Source of the DNA: Symbiodinium natans
Lineage: Eukaryota > Sar > Dinophyceae > Suessiales > Symbiodiniaceae
Direction of reading: 5' to 3'
NCBI GenBank assembly: GCA_905221605.1
Contig: CAJNDS010001746.1
Coordinates: forward strand, 403,797 to 463,796
DNA: 60,000 nt
The translations under genes were made by a program, and so were the position numbers. Below, one piece after another: positions 41,531 through 51,751 of the stretch. The number at the start of each line of letters is the position of its first letter. Positions within the stretch are counted from its first letter, which is position 1. The notes beneath the pieces are model-generated. The model made no database searches, was not told where the DNA came from, and saw only the letters and a list, made by a program, of their open reading frames with translations.

Positions 41531-41861
41531 GCATGGTGAGGGCCAGGGGTTAGGTCCCGTAAACTGCCCTAAACCCTCAAACCCTAAACCCCTTAAAGCC
41601 CTAAACCCTAAGGACTGGGAGTCTGGGTACGTTTTGTTTTGAGGCTTGGGCGTTGGGTGTCTTAGGGGTCGGGTTGGAGATCGGCAGTTTAAAATGTTTA
41701 GAGTCTAGAAGCTGCATATATTTTTTCCAGGGGCGGGGTTGTAAGGTTGAGGGGTGTAGTCAGGGGTTTCGGGTTGTTGAGGGTTCAACCTTGAGGCTCT
41801 CCGGCTTGCATGAAAGGGTTGAACACATGCTTAAGGTTTAGGGTTTAGGGTGTTGTGTCAG

Positions 41862-41912
41862 GCTCAAAACCAGATCCAGAAGCCAAACAAGACCAAGAAG
41901 GCGCGCAGTTGA
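41862..41912 (+). CDS. small Lys/Gln exon, possible terminal
   Basis: Acceptor TTGTGTCAG; AQNQIQKPNKTKKARS then TGA. It directly follows a perfect TTTAGGG doublet. A GC donor before the stop would allow continuation. Confidence 0.4.
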   Translation, partial: AQNQIQKPNKTKKARS

Positions 41913-42923
41913 AGAGTCAGGGGGCCCAAGCAACCCCAAAACCCTAACCCTAAACCGAAACTCTAAACCCCAAACTGCAGCGAGCGAGACCTTGGGGTTT
42001 ACGGGCCTAACAATTCGCACTTCCATCGCCCAAGCCCTCCCCGAAAGCCTAACGCCCAAATCCCAAGCTCCGAAGCCTGAGTTGTAGAATCTGTCCCTGA
42101 ACTCCTGAGCCCTGATCCTGAACCCATGCACCCTCATCCGCCTTCCGCCTACAGCAATAACTTGAGTCGATACGAGACTTCCTAGGCCGTGTACATTGTA
42201 TTTAGTACAAATCACACAGTCTTGCCGCATCTTGGGTTTGGGGTTACGGGGCAAGGGTCTGAGCTTCATGGCAACCAGAGGCGCGCAACTCGGTTCGGAA
42301 TTTAGGGCAGTGTTACAGTGCGTTGGGCACTTAGGATGCGCTGTGGGCTCAGACGCAGGTTGCAGCACTTAATTAATGTCGTCTAGGGCCAATCTAAGGT
42401 AGGATTTAGGGTTCCAAGTCCAACCCCAAAATCCCTCTAAACCCTAAAACCCCTAGACCCCTCGTCAACTGGAAGCCTCGAAGCCCTCAACCTGAAACAG
42501 GCCCTAAGCTCTGGAGCCCTGAGCTCTTGATTCGTGGGGTTCAGAGGGGTTTTGGGGGTTTTAGAGTTTAGATTTTGGAAACTGAGAACTGCCATTACAG
42601 CTCCCTTCCACAGCCTCAAGGCCAAGAAGTCCAAAAGTTAGGCCCGGAAGCCTTCTAGGGTTGTAGCTTTTGGGTTTCTCCGGTGTGGAGGGCTTAGGTT
42701 AGGGCTTACTGGGTTTTGCCAGGGCTTAGGGTCTTTGAAGGCGATGAGCAAGGGTGAAAACTCTGGTAAAGGCAACTAAACCTTGGGAGGGCATATGCAA
42801 CCAGACCTTTAAAGCGACGGGGCACACCGATAAGCGGCGCCTCCTGTTGCGCGACCTAGTCCCTAGGCCCTAGGCCCGACAAATAGAGTTTTGACGGTCG
42901 CTCATATATACCCTGATCTGCAG

Positions 42924-43034
42924 GCTCGCTGGAACAACTACTACGGCAGCTATGACGGCCATGGCAGCTATGGCGGGTATGGCCGCTACGGCCACGTCGG
43001 CTATGGTTGCTACGGCAACTGCTATTGCTACTGA
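42924..43034 (+). CDS. Gly/Tyr-rich C-terminal exon
   Basis: Excellent acceptor (CCCTGATCTGCAG). ARWNNYYGSYDGHGSYGGYG continues in GY/CY pairs to NCYCY and TGA at 43032. The codons are almost all NNC or GGN, unlike flanking DNA. Gly/Tyr-rich tails occur in RNA-binding and secreted matrix proteins; which applies is unknown. Possibly the last exon of the coiled-coil exon series to its left. Confidence 0.6.
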   Translation, partial: ARWNNYYGSYDGHGSYGGYGRYGHVGYGCYGNCYCY

Positions 43035-46000
43035 ATTCCCAGGCAGCGGAATGTTTAGTGTTTGAATCCCCAACCCGCCCCCAACCAAAACCCTAACTCG
43101 GCATTCGAGGCTTTCTTGATTCCCTCAACCCCAAACCCTACAGACGCAAGGGAGTGCAGGTTGGGGCAAGTTGCCAATAAGGATACTGCATTTTTTCTAT
43201 CCAGATGATGGAAGACGTACTTCAGGATCCGTAAAAGAAGACAGCAGTGCCTTTGCACCTCAGAGTTCTTAATGGGGAATTTTAGGTACGTACCTTAAAT
43301 TTCCCTATGGAATCCTTTAGGGGACTATGTGGAGCAAAATTTCCAAATTCCCTATGACACGACACGTAGGAGCCAGGAAGGGCTAAACCCTAACCCTAAA
43401 CCGTATAGGCTTGGGTTGAATTCTGATGAGCCCAGCCGAGCCCTTGGCAGGTCACGACCTCTCAGAATAAGGTCCCCAAGCTCTTCGGAGTTCAGAGTTC
43501 AGGGTTTCAGGTTTAAGGTTCAGGGCGCAGGGTTGAAAGTTTAAGGTTTAGGGTCTACGGGTTAGGGCTTAGGGCTTAAGGTTTAGGATTTCGGATTCAA
43601 GGTTCAAGGTTCAAGATTCAGGGTTTTAGAGTTTAGGCCTCGACAGTGCAGCAGGCCATGCCATCTGCAGCCTACAGAGCGCTGGGGCCTTACAGTAGCA
43701 CACGTAGGCCGTTTGGTCTATGTTGGGCTAGGAATGTAGATTCAAGCCCAAGAGCAAAATCACGAAAGCTAGCTCTCCCGAAATTTAAAGGGGGCTGCGC
43801 CCAACCAGCTACATGGCCTAAACCCTGCTTCGTTTGGAGGGGAGTTGGGCTCTTGTCTTCTTGCAAAAGTAGAGTACAATTTATTCCCAGGTTCTTTGGT
43901 GCTCCCAGTTCATCGCGTGCTAAACCCCAAACCCAGGCTGGGCAGGGCCCACAAGGACCGGGCGGGGTTCCCGGTTCTGTATGTGGGTGTTGGTGTTGTT
44001 ATCGGACTTGGGGTTTAGGGTTGAAACGCGAGTAGCGTTGTTCTTACTTCGCTATAGAACCCTTCATGGCGAAAAGTCAAGAGTTATCTTTAATTGAGGG
44101 CTCTGGCGGTTTGACAGTTCAGAACTCTTTTTTGGAATGCTTCAAAAAATGGCTATCCAGAAATCAGAAAGTATTTTTTAGTGATGACGACGGAGCACTT
44201 AAATATGAAATCAAATAACCATATAGATAGGAGAAGGATTAGGTCATGCCGTAAGCTTAACACAAGCTAACGTTGCAGAGAGATTTCTTACTCGAAACGT
44301 TGAGAAGATGATAGGTAGCAGTGCATGCGTCAGGAAAGGTGCATGGACAGGTTTTGTTTTTGTTTCAACCTGCTTTGGACAAGTGTAATTGCAGGACCGG
44401 ACGGCCCACATGTCCATTCTTTTCTTGGCTGCCCGGATGGGGATGGAGGAGAGGGCGGAGTGACAGTGACGCGCGGCGGTCGGCGCGCTTGGATGTGTCT
44501 GCACATACTTGTCAGTATGCCTGTGTGTGTGTGTGTGTGTGTGTGCGTGTGCATGATATGCATGACATGCATTGCCTGAATCTGTGTGTGTGTGTGCGTG
44601 TGATCATTTAGGTAAAGAAAATGGTGAGGATGAGCATAATGCCGTGAATACTGAAGTCTGTTCTGAATAGAGTGGTGCTTACTTAAAAGCACTTAAAAAA
44701 AACGCCATATATTATGATAAGGACGCAAGGTATGAAGAAAAGACAATATTCTGAGTGGCACGTTATCTGTTGATATATTGCAAACGCTTGAGGCTGAGTT
44801 AGAGCCCATGAACAGTCTGGGCAGGACGTCGCAAAAGAGACCCGCGTGCACGCATGCATTTTCGTACCATACGGTATTCCGTGTATTCCGTTGCTGCGAA
44901 ACAGCGCCAAACACATTCCTGTGCTGGATTGTTGAGAGAGCGAGAGAAGAACCAAGACATAGGAGATGTAGAGGGGAGGGAGATTGTCGACTATCGGATG
45001 TGGGTCCGTTTTCGACTTTTCAGCTCAAAAAACTGTGTACATATTTTGGGGAGGCCCGAGTCAAGATCACAGCAATGACGGCGGGGGGAAGTCACAGCAA
45101 AGGGGAAGGACTGAATATACTTGTACAGCTGCACGTTGATAGAGACAGGGAGCAAGGTAGAGGGAGAGAGTTGCATGCTTTGTGTCACGAGCTGACGACA
45201 TTCCATGTCTTCCATTGCTGCGCCAAACACATTGCTGTGCTGGATTGTTGGTAGAGAGCGAGAGGACCCCAACACATACATGGAGAGCTAGAGGGGAGTG
45301 AGATTGTCGATTATGGGATGTGGGTCCGTTTTCGATTTTTCAACTCACAAGCCCTGATAGGGTACATACATGGCTTATGCGCCTTACAGGGGCTTCATGC
45401 CTCTTATACATGGGGTTTGTCAGGGGCGCCATGCTCTTAGAGCTTTATAACAATGTTCATTCTGGAACCTGCGTGTTACGAATCGAAAAATTACTGTGTG
45501 ATTTCAGGAGTCGCAAGAACGCCCGAAATCCACCATTCTACTATTTTTTAGGGTACCAGTGCGTCATGATAATGACAGTCGTGGTGAGAATGTTTTTGTG
45601 GTTCAGGGCTCAACAAGAATCATGTTGATGATAGTGATGGCAGGAACCGTTGCGATACTCGCTGAACTTGTGGTCGGGTACCGAAAACCGAAACCTAGGG
45701 TTTACAAGTTTTGTGAGGGTTCAGGGTTTAGCCCTCAACCGAGTCTCAACCGCCTGCATCTGACACCCTGCCCCATCCTCCGCTCACGGCCGACGCGAAA
45801 CCCTAAACAGGAGCGAGGTTCAACAGCTTTGTCTCCGGGCCTCCGCCACTTGTGATAGAAGATTCCGGGTGTATCTCGACCTCTGACTGTTTTTCGGTAG
45901 AGCCGGTAGCAGCCCTCCAGACCTATGTTCCTGCTCTTCTCAGGACAACAGCAGCCCTACATTCTAAAGCCTAAGTCCCAAAGCTTGCCTTGTGCAACAA

Positions 46001-46867
46001 ACTACAGCCAGAAGTCAGAATGCCCAAGTCCACGGTCGCTTCCGGGTGAGGGTCCACCACGCGTGTGGGCACGGTTCTCAGGCAGTTGATGCAACGCCGC
46101 GTGAGCAAGAAGGCGTTTTCGCCCTACATCCCTAAAATCCCTCAATTTCCTAAATGCCTAAACCCTAGCCGGCTATAAACACTAATTTCCTAAGAATGTC
46201 GTTTCGGGTGGACCTTTGACCCACGCAAGCATGAAGGGAGTCCCGGCCGCAAGAGAGGCGCCTCTGTTGCGAGTGGTTCACCCCCAGTCATTCTAAGCAA
46301 CGTGCGGCTGCGCGAGTGTCAAAAGCACCTGCATACTCCGGTCACTGTCTTGCAAGGTGGAGGGGGGGGGGGAATAGGAGTATTTTGTGTGCCTGACTCA
46401 TGCTGTGCATGCCTGGCTTCTTGTTGACATGGGTGTTCTCAGTCGCAGCTGTGACACTGGCCGAATACCAAGCGTAATGTTAGCTGTAGCTGTCAACATC
46501 GCCGTTCCTCCTGCCTTTTTCTTTGCGTCCCGACTCGCACCGTACATCTCAATAAGTAGAGCGAGCACTTACGTGGAGCAAGTGCATAGCACTTTCCGCA
46601 TTGCTGAGTGCACCTCAGCGGACATGGCCCTTCTGTTAGCGAGCTGCTCTCGACTTTGCCATGTCGCGGGCAGCGCTGAGCAGCGAGAAGGAGAGCACGG
46701 GGCCTAAACAGATTGAGCTTTGTTGGTTTAGGGGCACGGGCTAAGTGTAAGGATGCAGCGCCTACGGCGTGCATCGATTGCCGCAGCCGGAGTAGGGCTT
46801 CAAGAGGAGAGGGTGACCATTTTCCGTGCTAGCCCCTTCCTGGCCCTTGTTTTTGCATTTTTTCCAG
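43035..46867. other. no gene seen apart from repeats
   Basis: Telomere-like words to 43640 and at 43920, 44010, 45700, 46140; a GT microsatellite at 44521-44545; a 155-bp direct repeat at 44.9-45.35 kb; a G run at 46365. Confidence 0.5.
44876..45352 (+). repeat. ~155-bp direct repeat, offset 316-320 bp
   Basis: GCCAAACACATTCCTGTGCT at 44906 recurs with one change at 45222; AGATTGTCGACTATCGGATG at 44981 recurs as a close variant at 45301, with TGGGTCCGTTTTCGA following in both. Confidence 0.85.
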
Positions 46868-46947
46868 GACGTTGAAGCGAGTTCCGGCCCAGAGTCGGCG
46901 TCGACATCGGGCCTTGATCTTCAACATGATACGTCGAAGCTTTGCAG
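46868..46947 (+). CDS. unassigned exon
   Basis: Acceptor TTTTTTCCAG and donor CAG/GTCAAAG, both strong. Encodes DVEASSGPESASTSGLDLQH then DTSKLC, phase 2. Confidence 0.6.
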
Positions 46948-46979
46948 GTCAAAGTGGAGCCCTTGAGATCCCTGTGTGA

Positions 46980-47232
46980 GGGTGATGACAGTGATGACCG
47001 GCCCGCAAGGCACACAACTTCCCTGTGCTCCAAGGACTTTGTGGCCCATCAGTTTCTTGGTCGACTGCGTCACTTCCTGCTGCCCGCAGCTCCTGAGGAC
47101 GGGTCTCGGTTCAACGGTTCTACGTTCATGTTTCTTGGCCCGGGGGGTCAGGGCCGGTCCCGCCTTCGTCACCCTCCCCCCCTCCGCGTTTCAATTTGCA
47201 GGTGTAAGACGAATCATGAGAAGATTCTCTGA
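46980..47232 (+). CDS. probable coding segment
   Basis: CEGDDSDDRPARHTTSLCSK, DFVAHQFLGRLRHFLLPAAP, EDGSRFNGSTFMFLGPGGQ. Globular composition, and its phase would match the previous exon if a very short intron were used. A further frame (RRFSEKYGPGTELDRAGAEW) opens after an AG at 47216. Family not recognised. Confidence 0.4.
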
Positions 47233-47509
47233 AAAGTATGGCCCTGGCACCGAGTTGGACCGCGCAGGAGCCGAATGGAAGTGGATCCTTCGCATGAAAC
47301 CGGGGAACACAACCGTGGCTTTGATTGGGAGGCTTCAGCTGGGCCTGGACGGTCGCGACGGCGCGAGAACCTCTGGGGTTTCTTCGCACCTTGGCCTGGC
47401 ATGGTGGAGTCCGTTGTTGGCTCTTTGCTCTGGCCTCTGGGTGTAGCGACTCATCAAAACTTGGGGGCGAAGCTGTGGGGCTGATCGAAACCGACAAGGA
47501 TCGAAAGCC

Positions 47510-47851
47510 TTGCAGCAATGCACCAAGGCTGTGATTTCTGTTTGCAGTGCCCTGAGTGCCTGCGAGAATCCTGAGAAGCCTTTGAGCTCAGGAGCCTCAG
47601 CAGTCTCAGCAGTCAGCGAGCGGGTGGACGCTGTGTCCAGAGCTGGTGGAATATCATGCGCCTTGGATCAGCAAACCTTCTCTTTGGCTCGACATGTGGA
47701 GGAAGTGGCAGGGTTTGCCGGGCCGTCGGCAGCAGGGCTGTCACATCCTGCGTCAACTTGCTGCAGCAGACTGCAAACGCTCCGGTTCCTGGCTGGACGT
47801 CTTCCCAAGTCCGAAATTCTCAGCTGGTTCACACTTTCCCGGACGATTTGA
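47510..47851 (+). CDS. hypothetical frame
   Basis: 113-residue frame, Ser/Ala/Cys-rich (SALSACENPEKPLSSGASAV). An acceptor-like TTTGCAG lies at 47541. Weak. Confidence 0.25.
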   Translation: MQQCTKAVISVCSALSACENPEKPLSSGASAVSAVSERVDAVSRAGGISCALDQQTFSLARHVEEVAGFAGPSAAGLSHPASTCCSRLQTLRFLAGRLPKSEILSWFTLSRTI

Positions 47852-48481
47852 CTTGCTTAGGGCTTCAGGTCTTCATTTTTGGTAGTCGTCACATTGAAAC
47901 GAGGCTGGGAAGGGCGATTGGCACTTCTAAGAACTTCTAAGCTCCAGCTCGACTCTAAGCTCTGTGTAAACCTGTAAGCCTTATACTGTGTGCGACTTGT
48001 GACCGAATAATCTCCTTCGTCCGGGGCAAGGTGTGGGAAGTACGAGGTCTCCCGTCAGCTGTCAGCTGTAGGTCAGTGTGGTTGCTATCTCAAGGACATG
48101 AGGCTGCACAGCCCTGACCTGCAATATCCTGCAATCACCTGCAATCGAGTTGTGTCCATGCTCAGTCTAAGAGAAAGTCCTGTCTTGTGCAGGGGCGCCG
48201 TAGCCTTGACCGGCCACGGCACCACACGGGGGGGGGGCCCAGAAGAATATCGTAAATCCGATATGAAATCTTTGCTGGCCACCGGCTAAATTCGCATCTG
48301 AGGTCGCATGTGGCTTCTCCTGCAAACAGTGGAGGTATCATTTCCAGGAATCCCATGATATGGCCATGAGAGTTCTGCGTCAGCTGGTTGCCCACTGTTA
48401 CAGCCCGAACACGCACGTGCGACGCTTCTCATTTTCTTCTGTCGGGCTGCTGCGAGATGGGTCACAAGAACGCGGGGCACG

Positions 48482-48840
48482 TTGCAGAAGTGCTGCATGA
48501 CTTCACAAGCTCAACCATTCCTTGAAGATGAGTGGCTGCAGTCAAAATGGTGCATGGTTTACATTCGGACCTACGCCCGCAAGCTCACGCAGATTCAGAG
48601 ACAGCAGTTGGTCTTGCTTCTGCTGCGCATGATACCGGCAGTGAACAGCCTCAAGTGCCGTGTCAAGTGCCAGCAGTACATGATCAACGTCCTAGGACTT
48701 TTGTGGAAAGCTGAGCCGATGCCTTTGGAAAGCTATTCGGAAGGAGCAAGCATCTTGTGGCAATTGACCACATCCGGGCAAGAGCTCAACAATCTCATCA
48801 ACGAAGGACGCAAAGTGGCCCAAGAGCAAAAGCCGGACAT
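48482..48840 (+). CDS. unassigned helical exon
   Basis: FLEDEWLQSKWCMVYIRTYA, LTQIQRQQLVLLLLRMIPAV, KCQQYMINVLGLLWKAEPMP, ELNNLINEGRKVAQEQKPD. Strong alpha-helical composition, no stop for 225 codons although the last third (after 48840) is less protein-like. No family recognised; a TPR- or HEAT-type scaffold would be possible. Confidence 0.5.
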
Positions 48841-49652
48841 GAGGCCGAGGCATGAAAGAGTGTCTTGGTCTCGTCTCCGCGAAATGCCGAGGTTTGCTGT
48901 ATGCGCGCGCAGGCGACGTCGCGCAACACTTTGTGTGAAAAGTAAATCGCATTGCTGGGGAAACCTGCCATTACATACATGCCCAGCATATCAGCATAAG
49001 CCCTCTATGAAATGGTTGGGTTCATTTTATAGTGGGAAGGTCGTTCGAAATCACGTCGAACCTATCATTTTGAGAATCTGGAATGCGAGAGCCACATCGA
49101 GTGGCACGCTTGCAAGCCACGTGCAAACGCCGCAGCTGTTTCTCCTGCCAGAATGAAGTTCAGTCGGGCGAACCATGCGGCTGCAATGGTGGATGCTTGG
49201 ACGCGAGAGAGTCACCAGACATGGCTCGTATGCACCCCCCCCTCGATGTTGTTCACCACTGCTTATGGAAGTTCCTCATGCTCGGAGCTGAGGATGTGCG
49301 GATTGTTTTGGTGTTTGGCGCCCGGGGTGGCTTTGAAACACAGGGGGCGTGTTGAGCATTGCCACATCTTCACTATGTGGTCCTTGGCGGCGCGATATGG
49401 CTCCGCAAAATGCTATGCAATGTGCAGTGTGCCATGCAATTATGCTGACTGTTAACGGTGCTGCAGCATCCAAGGAACTACTCGCGTCCAGTTCCAGACG
49501 CTTTGTTTCGGCAAAGAAGAACCTGCTCAGACGAGCGTCTCCCCTCCTGTTCTCCTCGTTTTGTTTGAAGATCCGTTGAGTTTTAATATTGGGGGGTGGT
49601 GGGGGAGGGGGGGGGAGCGTGCCGGATCTGGGATCTCTCTTGAAAAATTGAG
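48841..49652. other. no well-supported gene
   Basis: The 5' exons of the glycosyltransferase gene are expected in this stretch or further left, but I could not identify them. Confidence 0.4.
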
Positions 49653-49756
49653 GAGTACATCCACCTGAACCTGCAGAGCTGGGAGCTCGCCTCCCAGGGC
49701 CGCTGTGGGAAGCCGGTCTTGATCAACAGGACCAACGTCCGGCACTGGCCACTTGG
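49653..49756 (+). CDS. glycosyltransferase exon a
   Basis: EYIHLNLQSWELASQGRCGK then PVLINRTNVRHWPL; inferred GC donor at 49757, phase 2. Confidence 0.65.
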
Positions 49757-51751
49757 GCGCCAAAGAAGAAGAAAGCCCTTCACACACAGTATATCATAGT
49801 ATCCCCTCCTTTCTTTCTGGTTTGCTGTTCTCTCCTTCTGAGACGTGAGCTCAGGATCCCGGATGCCCCAGAGGAGCTGTTCAGGCTTCCATACGAGGCG
49901 GCCGAGTCCGATGCCATCCGCTACGCACTGATCTACCACAATGGGGGCGTGTACATGGACACCGACTTCTTAGCCATCGACATGACATCCATCATTGATC
50001 GGCTGGGATCTCAGCTCGGCAAAGAACATCGAAGAACCCCCCGAAATATTCACAGCTTTTCTAGGCTACATCATATCATATATACATTGTATTTGCAGTC
50101 AGCTGCTTTTTCTTGAGTTCAGGATCCAGGACCACGACATCATCACATACACTGCAGAGGGGCAAAAGTTCGAGAAAGGCCAGTTTAGCTCCAACTTCCT
50201 TGCTGGCCGCAAGGGCAGCAAGGTGATGGGTGCAATATGGAAGTCCCAGAAGGAGCACATGCAGCATCATTGTCCCAAGGACTGACCACGGGCCCGTCCT
50301 TCTGCGATCTTACTCGGGTCTCCGCTGTCGCGTAGTAAACGCTCCTGTCGCTGTAGGTTCAAAGCTAGACTTCAAACGCCTCTTTTCCATGCTCAAGAAA
50401 GGTTTCGTTGCACTTGCCTCGACGCAGGACATGGTCCCCAAGTCCGGCATGTGTTGCGACTCGGAATGTTTCGGCACATGCACAGCCATAAGAGCGAAAA
50501 GCAGCCGCAAAGTGCTCTGCGGCCAGTGCTTCTGAACCCTGAAAAGCCGCTTTTGAAGTGACGGAGGCTCCAAAGACTTAAAGAACCCGAGTCCCAACAT
50601 CTGACAACACAATTGACAACAGCCGCACAAAGCAAGAAGACGGCGGGAGCGAGACAGAGAGAAGTAGAAAGAGGACAGCTGCGGAGAAGGCTCCCTTGCA
50701 TCCTCTTGCATCCTCTTGCATCCTCTTGCGAGGCTACGACGACCCCTCCGTGCCCTGCTCCGTCCGCTGGGCGGGCGTGGGCGAAGGGATCTCCCACCCG
50801 GCCCTCCAAACGCTTTTCAGGTGCACAGACTGGTCAGAGAGAGAGGGAAACAGAGAGAGATAGAGAGGGAGACAGGGAGAGAGGGAGAGCGAGAGTGAGT
50901 GAGTGAGTGAGTGAGTGAGTGAGTGAAGTCGCGTGAAGGAATGCAAGCACGAAAGAAAGAAGGAAAGAAAGAGACCTCCAGCTTCAGAGAGAGCTTCAGC
51001 AGAGCCAGGGCACAGTTCTTGCAGCTTACGCTGGGGCTTTCCTCGCTTTTTGAGGGGCCTTCCTTTTGCTCTTGAGAGAACCCTGAAAGGGCGAAGGAGC
51101 CCTTCAAGAGCTACATCTTTGACGGCGACGAGAGCTTCGTCCCGACTGGCCTCCTGCCCTGCACGGATTGCGCGGGGAGGGCCCTTCACGTTCCCTGTGC
51201 AGTGGCAGTTCCCTGAGCTCAAGACCCACCCCAAGAGCCCAAGAGCCCCATCGAACGCACATCCCAAAGCGCACCCAGGTTTAGTGGAGGTCCTCAAGCG
51301 CAAGCTTTCTGTCAGCGACGCCCTGGCGTATTGGGAGCGGCGGTCGGTGAAGCAGCCGTTGCAACGCAAGCTTTACCACCTCTTCAACTCCCAGGCCAGA
51401 AAAAGCTTCTCCTTCAAGCTCGGACGGGGTGTCTGAAGAAGCCTTAAAGCAGCAAGCACGTCCACAGACTGTTTCCGTGGAAACGTCAGGGAACAAATCG
51501 GAGAACATGCGTCACAGGGGGGCCAGATTCAGGGTGTCGAGTCCAAAAGAGATTTTGGAAGAGGTGCTTTGTGCTTTTTTTTGATGCACCTTCAGACTGC
51601 CATTCTGCTTTTGCCATTCTGCAGAGTCTGCGGCGAGGGCTTCGCAGACGCCTACTCCTGCTACGACCTGACGGCCGACAACACCACGGCCCGGCTCTCA
51701 CAGAAGGAGGCACAAGGTGGAGATCGCTGGTACTCCCACAACGATCCGTGA
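49653..51751 (+). CDS. GT32/Gly_transf_sug-type glycosyltransferase gene (5' part not found)
   Basis: Exons 49653-49756, 49855-50013, 50123-50279, 50733-50820, 51090-51148, about 51267-51400 and 51625-51751. Joined product: IHLNLQSWELASQGRCGKPV, NVRHWPLGIPDAPEELFRLP, YEAAESDAIRYALIYHNGGV with YMDTDFLA (the DXD that binds the metal and sugar nucleotide), DHDIITYTAEGQK, FSSNFLAGRKGSK, DDPSVPCSVRWAGVGEGISH, FKSYIFDGDESFVP and a Cys-containing end. This is the order I recall for dinoflagellate members of the DXD sugar-transferase family that act in the Golgi. Three first joints and the fourth-fifth joint keep phase. The SD..RY...Y..GG.Y.D.D signature is intact. One exon with a CC motif may be missing between 50280 and 50732. 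No signal anchor seen because the 5' end is missing. Confidence 0.75.
49855..50013 (+). CDS. glycosyltransferase exon b with DXD
   Basis: Acceptor GAGCTCAG. Holds ESDAIRYALIYHNGGVYMDT and the DTD motif. GC donor at 50014, phase 2. Confidence 0.75.
50123..50279 (+). CDS. glycosyltransferase exon c
   Basis: Acceptor GAGTTCAG. DHDIITYTAEGQKFEKGQFS, SNFLAGRKGSKVMGAIWKSQ, MQHHCPK. A GA donor would be used at 50280; otherwise the frame stops at 50283. Confidence 0.7.
50733..50820 (+). CDS. glycosyltransferase exon d
   Basis: YDDPSVPCSVRWAGVGEGIS then HPALQTLF. Preceded by three to four tandem CATCCTCTTG decamers that form the pyrimidine tract; GT donor. Confidence 0.7.
50893..50926 (+). repeat. 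(GAGT)8 microsatellite
   Basis: Uninterrupted GAGT units in the intron after exon d, after a GAGA-rich stretch from 50836. Confidence 0.9.
51090..51148 (+). CDS. glycosyltransferase exon e
   Basis: Acceptor CCTGAAAG; AKEPFKSYIFDGDESFVPT. Starts in the phase left by exon d. 3' border (GC) uncertain. Confidence 0.55.
51267..51400 (+). CDS. glycosyltransferase exon f (tentative)
   Basis: GLVEVLKRKLSVSDALAYWE then KQPLQRKLYHLFNSQA; the YHLFNS segment matches the late part of the family as I recall it. Borders approximate. Confidence 0.45.
51625..51751 (+). CDS. glycosyltransferase last exon (tentative)
   Basis: Acceptor ATTCTGCAG; VCGEGFADAYSCYDLTADNT, then RLSQKEAQGGDRWYSHNDP and TGA at 51749. 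Phase fits an exon ending with two bases of a codon. Confidence 0.5.

Larger units (their letters stand above)
35780..46190. repeat. interstitial telomere-like repeat zone
   Basis: Many short runs of TTTAGGG or CCCTAAA and one- or two-base variants (GGGTTCAGGG, CCCTGAACC). C-strand blocks: about 35785, 36690, 37130-37370, 38280, 41030, 41565, 41935, 42410, 43080, 46140. G-strand blocks: about 36180-36380, 37440-37700, 38500-38690, 41220, 41820-41850, 42530-42720, 43490-43640, 45700. Orientation switches repeatedly. Confidence 0.85.
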
